DNA from: Spirogloea muscicola
Taxonomy: Eukaryota; Streptophyta; Zygnematophyceae; Spirogloeales; Spirogloeaceae
DNA: 64,000 bases
Direction of reading: 5' to 3'
Assembly (NCBI GenBank): GCA_009602725.1
Contig: WELB01000028.1
Coordinates: 541,715-605,714, forward strand
The notes under the pieces were generated by a model, which was not told the origin of the DNA, did no database searches, and was given only the letters and a program-made list of their open reading frames with translations. The position numbers and the translations under genes were made by a program. Positions 1-12,961 of the stretch are shown one piece after another; the first letter of the stretch is position 1; the number at the start of each line of letters is the position of its first letter.

Positions 1-2504
1 CTTCGGCAGCTTCTGCAAGCGAATCCCCACGGACATTGATCTCCCTGCTGTAAGAGTCACATTGTTCTTAGCTGAGCTTGTGTTAGTTGCACAAAACACT
101 AGTTTTTGTGTTTGACACACTCGTCAACTAGCAGGATGTTCACGTAACGAGCTCATTGCACGGCTTTGGGAGATGGCAAATATTGCTTCTGAGGCATGTC
201 TACAAGGTTTTGTCTTTGACTTGGATCTGCTCATGACTCCTTAAGAGTATCACAAGCATGCAGCCTTTACTGCTACATCCTTGAAAAGCCTCTTCCTGAT
301 TTGCCAGGTTGACTGCGACAAGGCAGTGATGGTCACGTTCAAGCACGACGACAAGTTCCAGGAGGGCACTGAGGCTTGCTTTCAGGCAAGTCAAGTACTC
401 AGCATTTTGGCTAGTACGTTGATAAGCAGGCCCTTCTTGCAATGCGCGTACATATCAAGAGCTGCTCAAAATGGTCAGCTCCTGACAATTTGCTGGTCAG
501 TTTGTCGACTTGATGCTCAGGTCCCTTGCTACTCAGTGACACTCATCACATCTGTCTTTCTCAGAGTGCAACCTTGTACACAACCCTTAGCGGCGAGAAG
601 AGGATCAGGGTGCACACGCTCTCCCTCCCAGTGACAACGGTCTTGGGTCACCTCTTCCGCGGGGCTGACCTTGACGCGCAGTTCTCCTACTTTCTCAAGC
701 AAGGTTAGCACATCTGTCTGAACTTCCTTCACACAAGCTCAAGCACAGTCAAGATAGCATGCGACATAAAGGTGAAGCATGCCTACCTACGTCAGAAAAA
801 GCCTGTGCTCACGAGTGTCTCTAGTTCCTTACAACAACACCCTGGATGACTGTGTCGGCTGTTGTCTTTAATAATATACTTATGTATGCATGTGCTAGCC
901 GCCTTGGATGTCGTCACCACCGGCCTTCCTCAAGTCAAGGACTCGGTCGTCCAGCACTGCATAAATATCCTGGCAACCTATCGCAAATTCTGTGCCGCGG
1001 CGTCATCTTCCGGCCAGCTCATCCTCCCTGAGGCTCTCAAGCTGCTTCCTCTTTACTCGCTTGGTACTTGTCACATTAACTCTCGTTGACGGGGTTTTCA
1101 AGGATAGCTAGGGAACTAAGAATTTCTTTACTTGCTTTGTCGTTGCTGTGCTGAGATGATCAGCTTCGCTAATTATGCAGTGCTCAGCATCTCCGGGGGA
1201 CCTATTTCGTGTTCTTGATTGCCCTGATAAATTTCCCGTGGCGTACATCTGGCAGCCCTGACCAAGAGCATAGGATTGCGAAACGAGACGCGGCTTGATG
1301 AGCGGTCCTACTGGCTGTCCAAGGTGGCCAGTATAAGTGCGCCTCTAGCTGTGCCTCTCGTCTACCCCTGCATGTACCCCGTCCACAAGCTTCCTCCCGC
1401 TCAGGTCCACCATGCTGCCTCCTAACCAATTATGCCACTTGTTTAGGCGCCTCTGGTGCTCCCAAGCTCACCTCAAGCAGGCCTTCTTGGGATCAGCATT
1501 GCAGCATCCAGCATCCATGGAATCAAGGTTCAAATCTTGTGGGCTTGACTGACTGGTGAGACCACACCTGTTTATGGGTGCGCAGGAGGGTGTCTCGGTG
1601 TTGCCTCCTGTCGTGTCGCTGTCAAGCGAGCACCTTGACCACGAGGGCATGTTCTTGTTGGAGAACGGTGAGGATGCCTATCTATGGACTGGCAAGGCGG
1701 TGCCAGCCGACTTGTTGAAGCAGCTGATTGGATACTCATCTGTTGACGAGATTGCCTCCAGTCAGGTGAGTCTGGGCACCGCGCTTGCAGGCAGTCCAGC
1801 TCACAATGTATACAGTCAGCCTTTGTGGATGGTCCTACGTTCAGCAATGCTTAGCTACCATGCGTGCCTTATTGATAGAGATTGGTTTCATCACCACATT
1901 CTTGAACGCAGCTCAGATGTCAAGTGCTCATAGCTCTCCTCAAAGCTGATGAAAGGCTGATAATGTTATCAATTTCCTGCTCTGCAGTTCCTGCTTCGTG
2001 AGTTTGACAATCCAGCCAGCAAGCGTTTGAACGAGCTCGTAAATGAAATACGCCGCCATAGATGCTCCTACCTCAGGTCAGCTTCAAGTGCTTTGACAGA
2101 CCAGATGATGTATATATGGCCTGCTGCTGTGATGCCTATTGGTGTTTCTATGTCCCAGCCTAATGACATCTTGAGGGCATCTAAGCGACCTGGATTTTGA
2201 GCAAAGCTATGAGCTTGTGTTGCTGTTGCGCAGTTTATACCTGGTCAAGAAAGGCAATGCAAGTGGTGAGCAGCTCTTGACCTTCTGTGCTGTTGTAGTA
2301 AGGAAATGCACACATAGACTGCTGTGAGTGTGCACATCCTTCCTCACCATTAATATCTCAGACTCTGCCTCACCTTTTGATCTCTCAACATCTGCAGAAA
2401 CACGATTCTTCTCATTCCTCACTGAAGACCGAGGAGCAACGGGGATGTCTTATGTCGAGTTCCTGGTCAACCTGCACCGACAAATTCAGAACAAGATGAC
2501 ATAG
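1..2504 (+). CDS. Sec24C/D-like COPII cargo adaptor, 3' part
   Basis: C-terminal half of a Sec24 protein, the COPII coat subunit that selects cargo at ER exit sites. The 5' part lies outside the window. Exons as read: 2-49, 308-385, 565-703, 899-1063, 1256-1404, 1586-1765, 1988-2076, 2234-2265 and 2398-2504, with consistent phases. Recognisable family segments in order: the VDCDKA motif of the trunk/beta-sandwich, the GEKRIRVHTLSLP strand, the helical block with GQLILPEALKLLPLYSL, then the gelsolin-like end with SSEHLDHEGMFLLENGEDAY and a final SYVEFLVNLHRQIQNKM. These fit plant Sec24C-like proteins better than Sec24A. The intron after 385 starts with GC rather than GT. The stop is TAG at 2502-2504. 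A second, different Sec24 lies 3.6 kb downstream. Identity is firm; single-base exon edges are less so. Confidence 0.9.
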
Positions 2505-2982
2505 CCATTGAGGATAGGTCAAGCAGCTGGTCACTGAATTGAGTTAGCCATAACGAGACATGTCTTAGTCAGGTGGGCCCCTCAATCCATTCTTCGCCCC
2601 CACATTTTCTGCCAAAGTCACTGTTGTTGGGGAGATTAAGATGGACCGCATCGGTCTTTCTTTTTGAGAGAACTGCTGCAACCTCAAAGGCGACTGGGTT
2701 TGCTGGGTAAGTTTGAAAGCGGCACTTGCTTTTGGTCATCGCAATCATGTGGTGGCTGTCAAGAAAAGCAGCGGCAAAGAAACCTGCACGGGCGAGCTCT
2801 GCATCTTGTACACATGCAAGTTCCGTTGATCTAGCAATTGATACAGAACTGACTCATAGTCTTGCATGGGCCAGCAATTTGCTCATCATTGAATGGGAGA
2901 AGTGAAATTTGTACAGAAGAAGGTTGGCAGGACACGACAGATTGTTGAAATGGGTAACGAGCTTGCATCTGTGAGACCTCAG
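2505..2982. other. Convergent 3' intergenic region
   Basis: About 480 bases between the stop codons of the Sec24C-like gene (+) and translin (-). It should hold both 3' untranslated regions. I see no conserved ORF, RNA gene or repeat in it. Confidence 0.5.
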
Positions 2983-5179
2983 TCAAGTCATCTGGACTGT
3001 ATCATCTTTCTGCTCTAGAAGGCCTCGTATCTTCACATCGTACAATACCTCCTCTACTCTCTTCAAGTCGTACTTCAATCCTACAGCATTTGCAAAGACA
3101 AGCAGAGAAGGAAATAAATGTTCAGATCAAAGGAGGACTGCATATAGCATAGCAGCCGAAAAGACAGCGTGCATTGGTGAGATTGATGTGTCAGTATGCC
3201 ACAAGACTTCATGCTCATGAGCTCCAATGGCAGACTAGGGATCTGCATTCAACAATGCCCCAGGATATTTCCGCAGCTTCCATTCAAGCTAAAGCATGTC
3301 TTGGAGCAGCTCAATTGGCAGCAGGAATGAAGGTCAGTACCATCAAATCGTTTTCGAAGGAAGTCATTGCGGAGGTTGAGGAGGCGGAATGCTGCAAAGA
3401 GCTCGCTCAGGAAGGATGAGACACGTCTGGGGCAGTCGTAGTCACCAGCTGTCACCTGGTTGACCACATACCTTGGCTGCAACAAGTCGAGGTATACGTA
3501 AGGAACCTCGCAGGATCACATATCCGCAGCAGCTGCGGTTGTTACATGTCCATACCTAGCCAGAGTGCAAGGGTGTGGGATGACAACGTTCTTTGAGCGA
3601 AGATCAGACCATCAAACTTTGACTACTATTTCCTTTGGTGCAGCTGCTTATGTCTCCAGACACAAATCTAGTGCTGCTTCAGCAACACGACATTCTCGAG
3701 GACTTGCAGGTGAATATAAAGCGTGGCGGACTGTGGGCAACAAGTGGCATGAACAAGAACCCCTGGCCCCTGGGATAGACCGCCTGCTGACCATCTCATT
3801 GGAGACGCTGCAGACACCTGCACATTCGCAGCCAGAGCACAGAGGTATGGAGCTTAATGCCTGTAACAAATACCACAAAGAGCCAGCCATGCTTTTTGCA
3901 ATTGTCGCGAGCATTTATGCTGTTTTCATCTATCTCCAAGTGGCGGATGAGGGTTCGACTTGCAAGAGTCAGGTTCCAATGCGTGAGTACCAAGCAGGTA
4001 GTCTTCCAAGTCCAAGGGAAACTCTGGAGTCACTGCCACATGGGGCTTCAGAGCCCGTCACAGAGCACGAGAGCACATAAGAAGAAGGCTCCCAGCTCGC
4101 ACATCAAGCACGCTTAATAATATCCTCATTAGAGCTTAGGCCTGGATCAGATCAATGAACCAGAAATTCCACGTGCAATCTCGTGATGTGCAGGTCTTTG
4201 GCGGCGCTCACATCCCAGACGCTCCTGCAGCTCCTGGTGTGAGTGGAGGGACCCCGTGCGGAGCCAGCCGATGAACGCCAGCAAGAAGACGGCCGTCTGC
4301 GTCTGGTGCCTCCAGTGGTCGTGGTATCTGTGATGACGCCGGTTGCCCAACGTCAGCGCTTGTGAAGCCTAGCGCAGCTATGCTCGTCTCGCTGTCTCGG
4401 TCCTGCGCCCGGCAAGCTCGGCAGAGCTTCTGGGCGCTGCTGGCGGTGGCATCCGCCACGGCGGTCATGACAAGAGCTTTCGTCGTGCGCTGGCCCAGAG
4501 GCTGAGCACAGCTCTGCCAGCTCTCGCTGCGACGGCCTGAGACCGCAGCTTCGAGACGGGGGCCGGCGGCATGGCCGCTCTCTCGGTGCAGCGACGTCAA
4601 CGGGCTTGCTCACAGCGCGGGAGCTCGGCAGCAGCCAGCATCGGACCTGTAGAATTGGCCAGGGCGGTCAGCCATGATGGCGGCCAGCTCGGCGTAGACG
4701 CCGCGCAGCTCCGGCAGGTGGGCCTCGGCGCGCTCCAGCGCCTGCGCGGCTGCCAGCGCCGCCGCCGCGGCCGTCAGCGGCGGCGGCCGCCTATCGCGCA
4801 TCGTAGGTTTGGGCCAGGAGGCCGAGGCCGAGGCCGAGGCCAAGCTTCTGCGAAGCTCCGCGGAGAAGCCATGGCTGGTGGGCGGCCCTCCACTCCATGG
4901 ACTGGACTCGATGCTCCACCTAAACCCCAAACCCTGGACCAGCGACGTGCCGAGGGATTGCAGGCGGGGAGCGGGCCCTCCGAGCCGCGGCGCACCGGCG
5001 CGCGGCGCGGCGCCGTGGACGGGCAGCAGTGCGGAGTGCATGCGCCGCGCGGCGTCCTCCAGAGGCGCGACCGCGTCGCGCAGCCGCTCCTTCACGGCGC
5101 TCGCCGCCTCCAGCTGCGCCCGGAACGACGCGAACAGCGCCGCGATTTCGTCGTCGCCGACGCCGCCGGGCGTCGCCAT
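2983..5179 (-). CDS. Translin, ssDNA/RNA-binding octamer subunit
   Basis: Translin forms ring-shaped octamers that bind single-stranded nucleic acid and, with TRAX, makes the C3PO endoribonuclease. Exons read on the minus strand: first exon from 5179 (ATG; another in-frame ATG at 5242), 4790-4647, 4327-4212, 4032-3991, 3817-3792, 3476-3341 and 3080-2983. Landmarks: GQFYRYHDHWRHQTQTAVFL across the second junction, FIGWLRTGSL, DLEDYLLGVCSVSNE, PRYVVNQVTAGDYDCPRRV, FRLLNLRNDFLRKRFDG, then KYDLKRVEEVLYDVKIRGLL. All are diagnostic. Two exons are tiny (42 and 26 nt) and both keep the frame. The first exon must end in phase 2, but I could not fix its donor in the GC-rich stretch 4990-5025. The gene lies convergent with the Sec24C-like gene and divergent from the Sec24A-like gene. 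Confidence 0.92.
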
Positions 5180-6124
<945 letters not shown>

Positions 6125-9100
6125 CCTGCCAGCGCCGGTGGCACCCTCGGCCAGCCGCTGGCGAGGCCCTCGGTGGCGCCACCCACCGCCGGGCTCTCCT
6201 CCCCCACCGCCGCAGCCGGCGGCAGACTGGCATACCCTCCCGGCCCGCCACCGCAGCAGCCGCCGCCAACGCAGGTCATGCATGCCGGCGGCGGCCCTCG
6301 GCCCTTCGCTGTCGGCGGGCCCCCGGCCTTCGGCTCTGTGCGAGCCAGCGCCCCGGCGTACGCCGCGGGTGCGCCGCCACTGTACCAGGGCAGCATGGAC
6401 CCCAGCGCTGCGGTGCGGCAGCCGCTGCTCGACGGCCACGGGCCCGCGCCGCCGCCTCTGGGGGGCCAGTACCCTGCAGCGGGTGCCTACGACGCAGCGG
6501 CGGACGATGGCTGCCAGTTCCTGGAGGTGGTGCCGTCGCCGGGCTCGGCCGCTGGGGGGCTGAACGTCTTCGCCCTGCCCCGGCCGACCGACAGCCCGGA
6601 CGTCGCGCCGAGCACGGGCGCCGCCAACTGCGACGCCCGCTTCGTGCGCATGACCACCAACGTGATGCCCAACTCCGAGAGCCTCCGGCGGCGGTGGCAA
6701 CCCCCGCTTGGCGCAGTGATCCACCCCCTCGCCAAGATGCCAACTGGGGTACGCTCCTCCTCCTCCTCTCTGCTCTGCGCATGCAGTCGCTGTCATCCAC
6801 GACTCGCTGGCACTGATGGAGGAGGAGAGAATGGTGCATGCCTTGGATACCTGCTGCGATGGCTCTGTCAAGCTTACGAACGCCCATAAATGTCTGTGCA
6901 CGCCTGCTGGCTTTCGAGAGCAGAAGTTCAGGGGGTTCACAATGGACACCCAGCTTCTTGGAGATTTTGGGTTTTGCTGGTGGTGCTGTTGGGGAGGGCT
7001 TTGCCAGGTTCAGGATGCTCGTTCGAAGGCTTTGGAGTACAGGTCCTGAGGGCTACTGCGGTGAAGCTGCTGCCCACAAGCTGTCCTTTGTTGTTCTGTT
7101 TCACTAGGAGGACGTCCCGGTGGCGAATCCAGGAGGAGGCGGCATCGTCCGCTGCCGCCGGTGCAGGACATACGTCAACCCCTACGTAGAGTTCACCGAC
7201 GCCGGGCGCCGCTGGAAGTGCAACGTCTGCGGGCTCCTCAACGAGGGTGAGAGCTGCTCCCTGTCTGTAGTGCTCCGCATTGTCACCTTGTGTAGTGCTC
7301 CGTGCCTTGGCTTTTGTAGCAGTCAGTCATTTGAATCAAGAGCGCCGTACTTGGTGTCGAACTTGCATTGGCTTGCCTTCTTTGTATGAAGAGAGAGGCG
7401 ATCAGACAATATCCTGTCTCCAAGATGTCTGCTCCATCCTGATGTCAGCCCGTATCGCACGACGTGGGCGTGCACTCCTGAGGCTGGTCAAATATGAAAC
7501 AATATATTTACAAGTGGTTGGGCTTTTAGGTGGCGACCAACTCAGACATATTACGGTAGGACTTAGAGCATCAAAGCCCCTGGACCTGTTAACAGCATCT
7601 CAATTAAAATTCTGATAGTAATGCGCAATGTTGATCAGTGCCGGCGGACTATTTCTGTCCATTGGATCCTTCCGGACGAAGGAGGGACGCGGAGGAGCGG
7701 CCGGAGTTGGCCAAAGGCAGCGTGGAGTTCATTGCCTCTGCCGAGTACATGGTCCGGCCACCAATGCCTCCCGTATACTTCTTCCTCATTGACGTCTCCT
7801 TCTTCTCGATATTTTCCGGCATGCTGCAGGTACTGCTTCCCACCACATCAATCTGTTTCTCTACCATGCAGCACGTATTGCTCCTGTGCTTGATTTTATA
7901 TATCAGCAGGGCCACAAGTCAATCTGGATGTTGAGTGCTGTGCATGCTGCAGAGCTGTCTTTTGAAGAGTCAGGGGTGTGGGATGTAGAGCTGGCAAGTA
8001 GCTTGCAGTACAGGATAGCATATCGATAAGATTGCACTTTTCAAGTATCCCAGACAGATGAACTCATTCTCTTCATATGTGGTGACTGTTCTGGCATCAA
8101 TCTGTGTTGAATGGATGTGTAGGTGACTGTGGACACGATCAAGGCCTGCCTCAAAAAACTTCCTGGAGACTCCAGGACGCAGATTGGCTTCCTCGCGGTG
8201 GACTCCTCCCTCCATTTCTTCAACCTCAAGGCCTCCCTCAGCCAGCCCCAGCTCATGGTCGTGGCGGACCTTGAGGAGCCCTTCCTGCCGCTACCAGACG
8301 ACCTCCTGGTCAATCTGTCGGAGTCGCAGGGTGTGGTGGAATCACTGCTGGACTTGATGCCAGCTATCTATGCTGCAAACACCAATCCTGACTCGGCACT
8401 GGGACCCGCCATCAAGGCAGCTTACCTGATTCTGGTGTGAGATACAGTCCTGCAATGTGTGCCACACTCAATCAGCTCAGCATCACTGAGAGTACTTTAT
8501 CATTTCTCCCATTGTTGATGAATTTTATGTCTAACAAATACTTCATGCATGCCTGACCTCAGCATTTGTACTTGGCTTCCGTATTTTTCAGAATCAGCTG
8601 GGTGGCAAGTTGATGATATTCCAGAGCACGCTGCCTTCGTTGGGGCCTGGCCGACTGAAGCTTCGGGGCGAGGATGCACGCGTCTATGGGACTGACAGGG
8701 AGCACATCCTCAGAACAGCGGAGGATCCGTTCTACAAGCAGATGGCTGCAGACCTCTCGCGAGTCCAAATCTGCGTCGACGTTTTTGCCTTCTCCGACCA
8801 CTATACTGACATTGCCAGTCTTGGTGAGGTGCAAACAAGCAGAAAGCAGGTCGAACTTGCTCGTGCAAATGAACATCGCAAGCTTGCTCAATTACTTATT
8901 CATGTGATCTCTGAGACAAATTACATTCTATGTCGTGATCACAGTCATGTGAACTCAGTGTTGCTAAACGTGTACGTGCTCTACTGCTTTACCTCAACAG
9001 GCACACTGGCAAGATATACAGGCGGGCAAGTCAATCACTACCCTGGTTTCAGGATTGGCAGGGACGGGGACAAGTTTAGCCGAGAATTTGCACGGGTGCT

Positions 9101-11259
9101 CGTTCGTGAGACGGGGTGGGAAGCTGTTATGCGGATACGGTGCGGCAAGGGTAAGTATAGGCCGGCAGTCATCACTCACTTATGCGCCTACTTTGAGTGG
9201 CGGGCCCCTTTTGTTGCAGAGAGCAATGCCACGATGACTATGTCACTCGGTCTGACTGCATGCTCCATATATGTACAGGGCTGAAGATTTCCAGCTTTCA
9301 CGGCCACTTCTTCATCAGAAGTACAGACCTTCTGGCAATGCCAGCCGTCGACTGCGACAAGGCCTTTGCAATCCAGATTTCTCACGAGGAGACATTGCTG
9401 ACAACACCAACCGTATACCTACAAGCTGCCCTCCTGTATAGCCGAGCTACCCTGCTACCTTTTACCATCTCGGATACCCCACTAATGTTGCAGAATAAGC
9501 AAGTCTAGATTTCGATTGCACAGAAGAGACTTTGACATACTTTTATTCCTTTAGCAACTGCCCACTTCATAATCTGAATGAATGTGCTTGACAACTTGGT
9601 ATTATTTGACGCCACGTACATACAGGTACACCTCATCCTCTGGTGAGAGGAGGATTCGTGTACACACAATGGCTATCCCGGTGGTTGCAGACCTTGGAGA
9701 AATGTATCGGGCTGCTGATGCTGCAGCGATCACCGCTGTCATGTCAAAACTTGGTGGGTCCATCTACCTCCTCATGCCTATGACAAATTCCACAATTCAT
9801 AGTCGGCAGGGCTCATCAGAGGACTAGTGTGCAGTAAAGAGGCAAGGTTGCACTGGAAGCATCGCTGGCTGGCTGGCTAACAGCCTGACTTTGTGCATTG
9901 CAGCCATTGAGAGGTGCCTCACAAGCCGCCTGGAGGATGCAAGGCAGATGGTTCAGACCAAGTGCATACAGGCCTTACGAGAGTACCGTGGGCTGCGCCA
10001 CCCGCGGTACTCGAACAGAGGCGGCGTGCTTCTGTTCCCTGAGAGCCTGAAACTCTACCCGCTCTTCTCCCTGGCGCTCTGCAAGACCTCAGTCCTGCGA
10101 GGTGGCTTCCAGGAAGTGAGCATTGATGAGCGGTCGGCTGCCCTTTTCGAGATGATGAACATGCCAGTCCACCGATTGCTGAAATACCTTTACCCCTCGT
10201 TCATGCGGATCGACGACATGGACGCTGATGTAAGTTATCAACACCTACAAGACCCAATATCAGCTAGTCCTGTGTGACACACGAATAGTGCTCAACCTTG
10301 GCTTGCACAGGCATTGTTGGACTGTGATTCGATGGTAAATGTAGCCAGTATGTTGGCTCATCAGCTCACATAGTGGACGCCAGATGTAAGCGAATTGAGT
10401 TGCTTCTGACGGCAGGCTTCTGTGGCATCATCTGTTGATGCCACAATAAATTGCAGCCCATCATAGAATCAACCTTTGCTTAAACTCAGCTTTCAAAGGC
10501 TCCAACATCTGAAGCAGTAGCTAGCATCTAGGCTCCTTACTCAGATTGTGCAGGCCAGGATCATTGCTTCACTGGCTCAGTTGCTGACGAGAACAACCTG
10601 CGTGGCAGTGTGGCAAGGTCATAGATGGGTCTGTCAAGTTGCCCCGTGTACTCCCTCTCATCAGTAAGCTGCTGGATGGGGCCGGGGCCTACCTCCTGGA
10701 TGATGGGTTACGGATTCTATTGTGGCTAGGGCGGGAGCTCCTGCCTCAGTTTCAGGAGCGATTGCTTGGGCCAGCTGCTGGCATTCCGAATCTCAGCCAG
10801 GTGAGTCGCCTGGCTCTTTGAGGAGCATCTTCACCTGAAATTCTTGGATGGGGCCCTTGTTGTGCCGAGTGTCCACATTGCGAATGAATGTTCCAACTTT
10901 GTGGTGAATGGAGTTTGCCCTCAATGACTTGTACAATGAGCATGCTTGCAAAATGGAATGATTATGTTCAACATAATCCACCTTGAGCGCATACTAATAG
11001 CTGTAATACCCCCTGCTGGCTGCCCAAGCAGGTCCCCGTTATTCCGCAGGACAATCCTCTGTCTCGGCAGGTCTTTGCCATAACGGAGGAGCTGAGGCGG
11101 GAGAACCCCGTCTACCAGCAAGTAATGGCCATTCGGCAAGGCGAGTCAAGCAGGGAACTGCTCCTCTATCACAACATGGTGGAGGACCGCAGCGCAGCAG
11201 GTTTGAGCTATGAGGAGTTCATGAGACATGTGTACAACCAAGTCCAAGCGAGGGCCTGA
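6125..11259 (+). CDS. Sec24A-like COPII cargo adaptor, N-terminus lost in gap
   Basis: Second Sec24 paralogue. Exons: <6125-6748, 7108-7246, 7639-7829, 8123-8434, 8592-8823, 9001-9150, 9279-9435, 9626-9753, 9904-10229, 10609-10800 and 11032-11259. They sum to 2,679 nt, an exact number of codons (892 aa plus stop). Order: Pro/Gly-rich disordered N-terminus, then the zinc finger with two CxxC pairs ([14 protein letters not shown]...CNVC). Next is the vWA-like trunk ([55 protein letters not shown]), then VDCDKAF and GERRIRVHT. The helical domain has [15 protein letters not shown], and the gelsolin-like C-terminus has [17 protein letters not shown]. This is the plant Sec24A type, clearly different from the Sec24C-like copy upstream. 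The product acts at ER exit sites with Sec23. The reading frame is open right up to the gap, so the true start lies inside or beyond it. Confidence 0.93.
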
Positions 11260-12369
11260 GGCATGTCCCTGGCCTTGGCTCAAGCTCCATTGAGACGGCT
11301 GAGGAGGGCACCCCATATCAGGGTTGACCTCTCTCCTTAGATTCGGGCACCTTAAATCATGCCCGCTGGATCGGTCCAGCTCCTAGGTTCTGCTCTATGG
11401 GTGCACACTGACAAGGGTTGCGAGATTGGGTTGCTACATCGCGCACTTGAGGTTGCCCTGGCGAAGTGCATCTTATGGTACCGATGCCACTTCGACTGAA
11501 TGCATTGGGGCCTGACATCACAGTCTGACTCAATAATTGGAGGGTCAACATGCGCAGCAGCAACATAGAGTTATCATAGACCCGCATCTAAACATCCCAG
11601 CTGGGCAACAAGAGAGCTGATTCATATGTGACAGGGTGGAGGATGTAAGTCCGCGCATACTCGTCTGTCAAGAAGCTAACAAGGTAAGGGGTTGACATTG
11701 ACAGGCCTCCTACTCTATCGAATAGATCTGCAGTCCTTCACCATTGCAGACTGGTTGACTGAGATAGGAAATACAGCCAATGTGTCCTCTCACAGCTCGT
11801 AGACAAAAGCAACACCCAGTGGTCTGTGACATGAATGAGAGCTTTAGCTTGTGACCTGCTCATATGCGTCCTTCTTTAGCACTCCCCTGGCGGTCCAATC
11901 CGAATAACTACTAATCAGGATAGATATAAAACGCATCTTGCAAATGACGCTCAATGACCAGATGTAAGACTGCTTCCTCCGTCCTCCGTGCCTTCTCCAG
12001 AAACGCTCCAAAGACTGCGATGCTGATGCATTGAACCTACAGATATATAGATCTCCTTGCGAGTGCAAAGCATGTGCATTTGCATGTATAGTAGACAGAC
12101 CCACACGGCAGGCCACAACAAAGCCATTATCTAACCAAGCAGGGTCAATGGAGTCAAGGCAGGATGAGGCTCCACAGACACTTGGCTGGGAGCCTGTACG
12201 GCGCGCGCAGCGGGACGGGCGCCGCCCAAATCAATGAAGATTGTACGCCAGCAGCCAATGGTAGCTGCTGCAGCAGAGACACATTCAGATCCCGCTATGA
12301 TGGCTGTAGCTGATAAGTGCCATCTAACCTTAAGCAACACGAGTGATTAAAGGCTGCGTGGCAGCAGCT
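11260..12369. other. Intergenic region, nothing recognised
   Basis: About 1.1 kb between the Sec24A-like stop and the CP12 stop (convergent). It is near average composition. ORFs here are short and show no family resemblance. I see no RNA gene or repeat. Confidence 0.4.
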
Positions 12370-12609
12370 CTAGTCTTCGTAAGTGCGGCACTCGTCGGCC
12401 TCGGGGGATTCCTGGCAGAACTTCTCGAGCGGGTCGGACGACTCCGGGCTCTTGGCCCGCAGCCGCTCGTCCGCGAGCGTGGCCGAAACCTCCTCCACCT
12501 CGTCCCAGGCGGCGGCGCACTCCCCGTCCTGCGTCGGGTGCGCGCACGCCTCCTCCGCGTCCGAGATCATCTTCTGGATGTCCACCTTGCTCGGCGGCGG
12601 GCTGGCCAT
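12370..12609 (-). CDS. CP12: CP12, redox regulator of the Calvin cycle
   Basis: CP12 is a small, mostly disordered chloroplast protein. It links GAPDH and phosphoribulokinase into an inactive complex in the dark and is controlled by thioredoxin. The ORF from the ATG at 12607-12609 gives 79 residues. It shows the N-terminal cysteine pair (EEACAHPTQDGECAAAWDEVEE, cysteines 8 apart), the AAWDEVEE core, and the C-terminal pair in FCQESPEADECRTYED, where the tail inserts into the GAPDH active site. An upstream in-frame ATG exists at 12633. No convincing transit peptide is visible. The only upstream in-frame extension (to 12726) is Pro/Ala-rich and crosses an N at 12620, so the true N-terminus may be a separate exon or be damaged there. 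The start is uncertain; the identity is not. Confidence 0.9.
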   Translation of the reverse strand: MASPPPSKVDIQKMISDAEEACAHPTQDGECAAAWDEVEEVSATLADERLRAKSPESSDPLEKFCQESPEADECRTYED

Positions 12610-12633
12610 AGCCACCACGNCGGCGGCGGCCAT

Positions 12634-12961
12634 GGCGGCGGCGGCAGCGGGGGCGGGGGGAAGGCGGGGGAGGCTAGGGTTTGAAGGCCGGGTGTGGTGG
12701 TCGGGGGGCTGAGCGGGCCTTGCCACTTATGAGACGGCGATCGGATTGGTGGTACCGGCCTTTTCCAGGCGCCGCCCGGAATGGGCCGCGAAGGGGGGTT
12801 CGGGCCCAACAGCCTTAAAGGAAAGCCCTGGAACGGAAATGACGACGGGTTGGAGTACCGATCCTTCCCGAAGCGGAGCGGGGGGTGGCGAGGAAACGTC
12901 CGGCTGGCGACGGGACGGAACGGTGCGACGACGTCACCGTTGGCGCCGTTCCGCTGGCTCC
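12634..12961. promoter_or_regulatory. Shared upstream region of CP12 and nitrilase genes
   Basis: About 330 bases separate the divergent starts of CP12 (-) and the nitrilase-family gene (+). The region is GC-rich. It must contain or overlap both promoters unless CP12 has a further 5' exon. I recognise no TATA box or named element. The call rests on gene arrangement only. Confidence 0.3.

Noticed and set aside
1468-1650. tRNA-like box (GGTTCAAATC near 1528)
   Set aside because: No matching A box or acceptor stem could be folded around it; it lies in a Sec24 intron.
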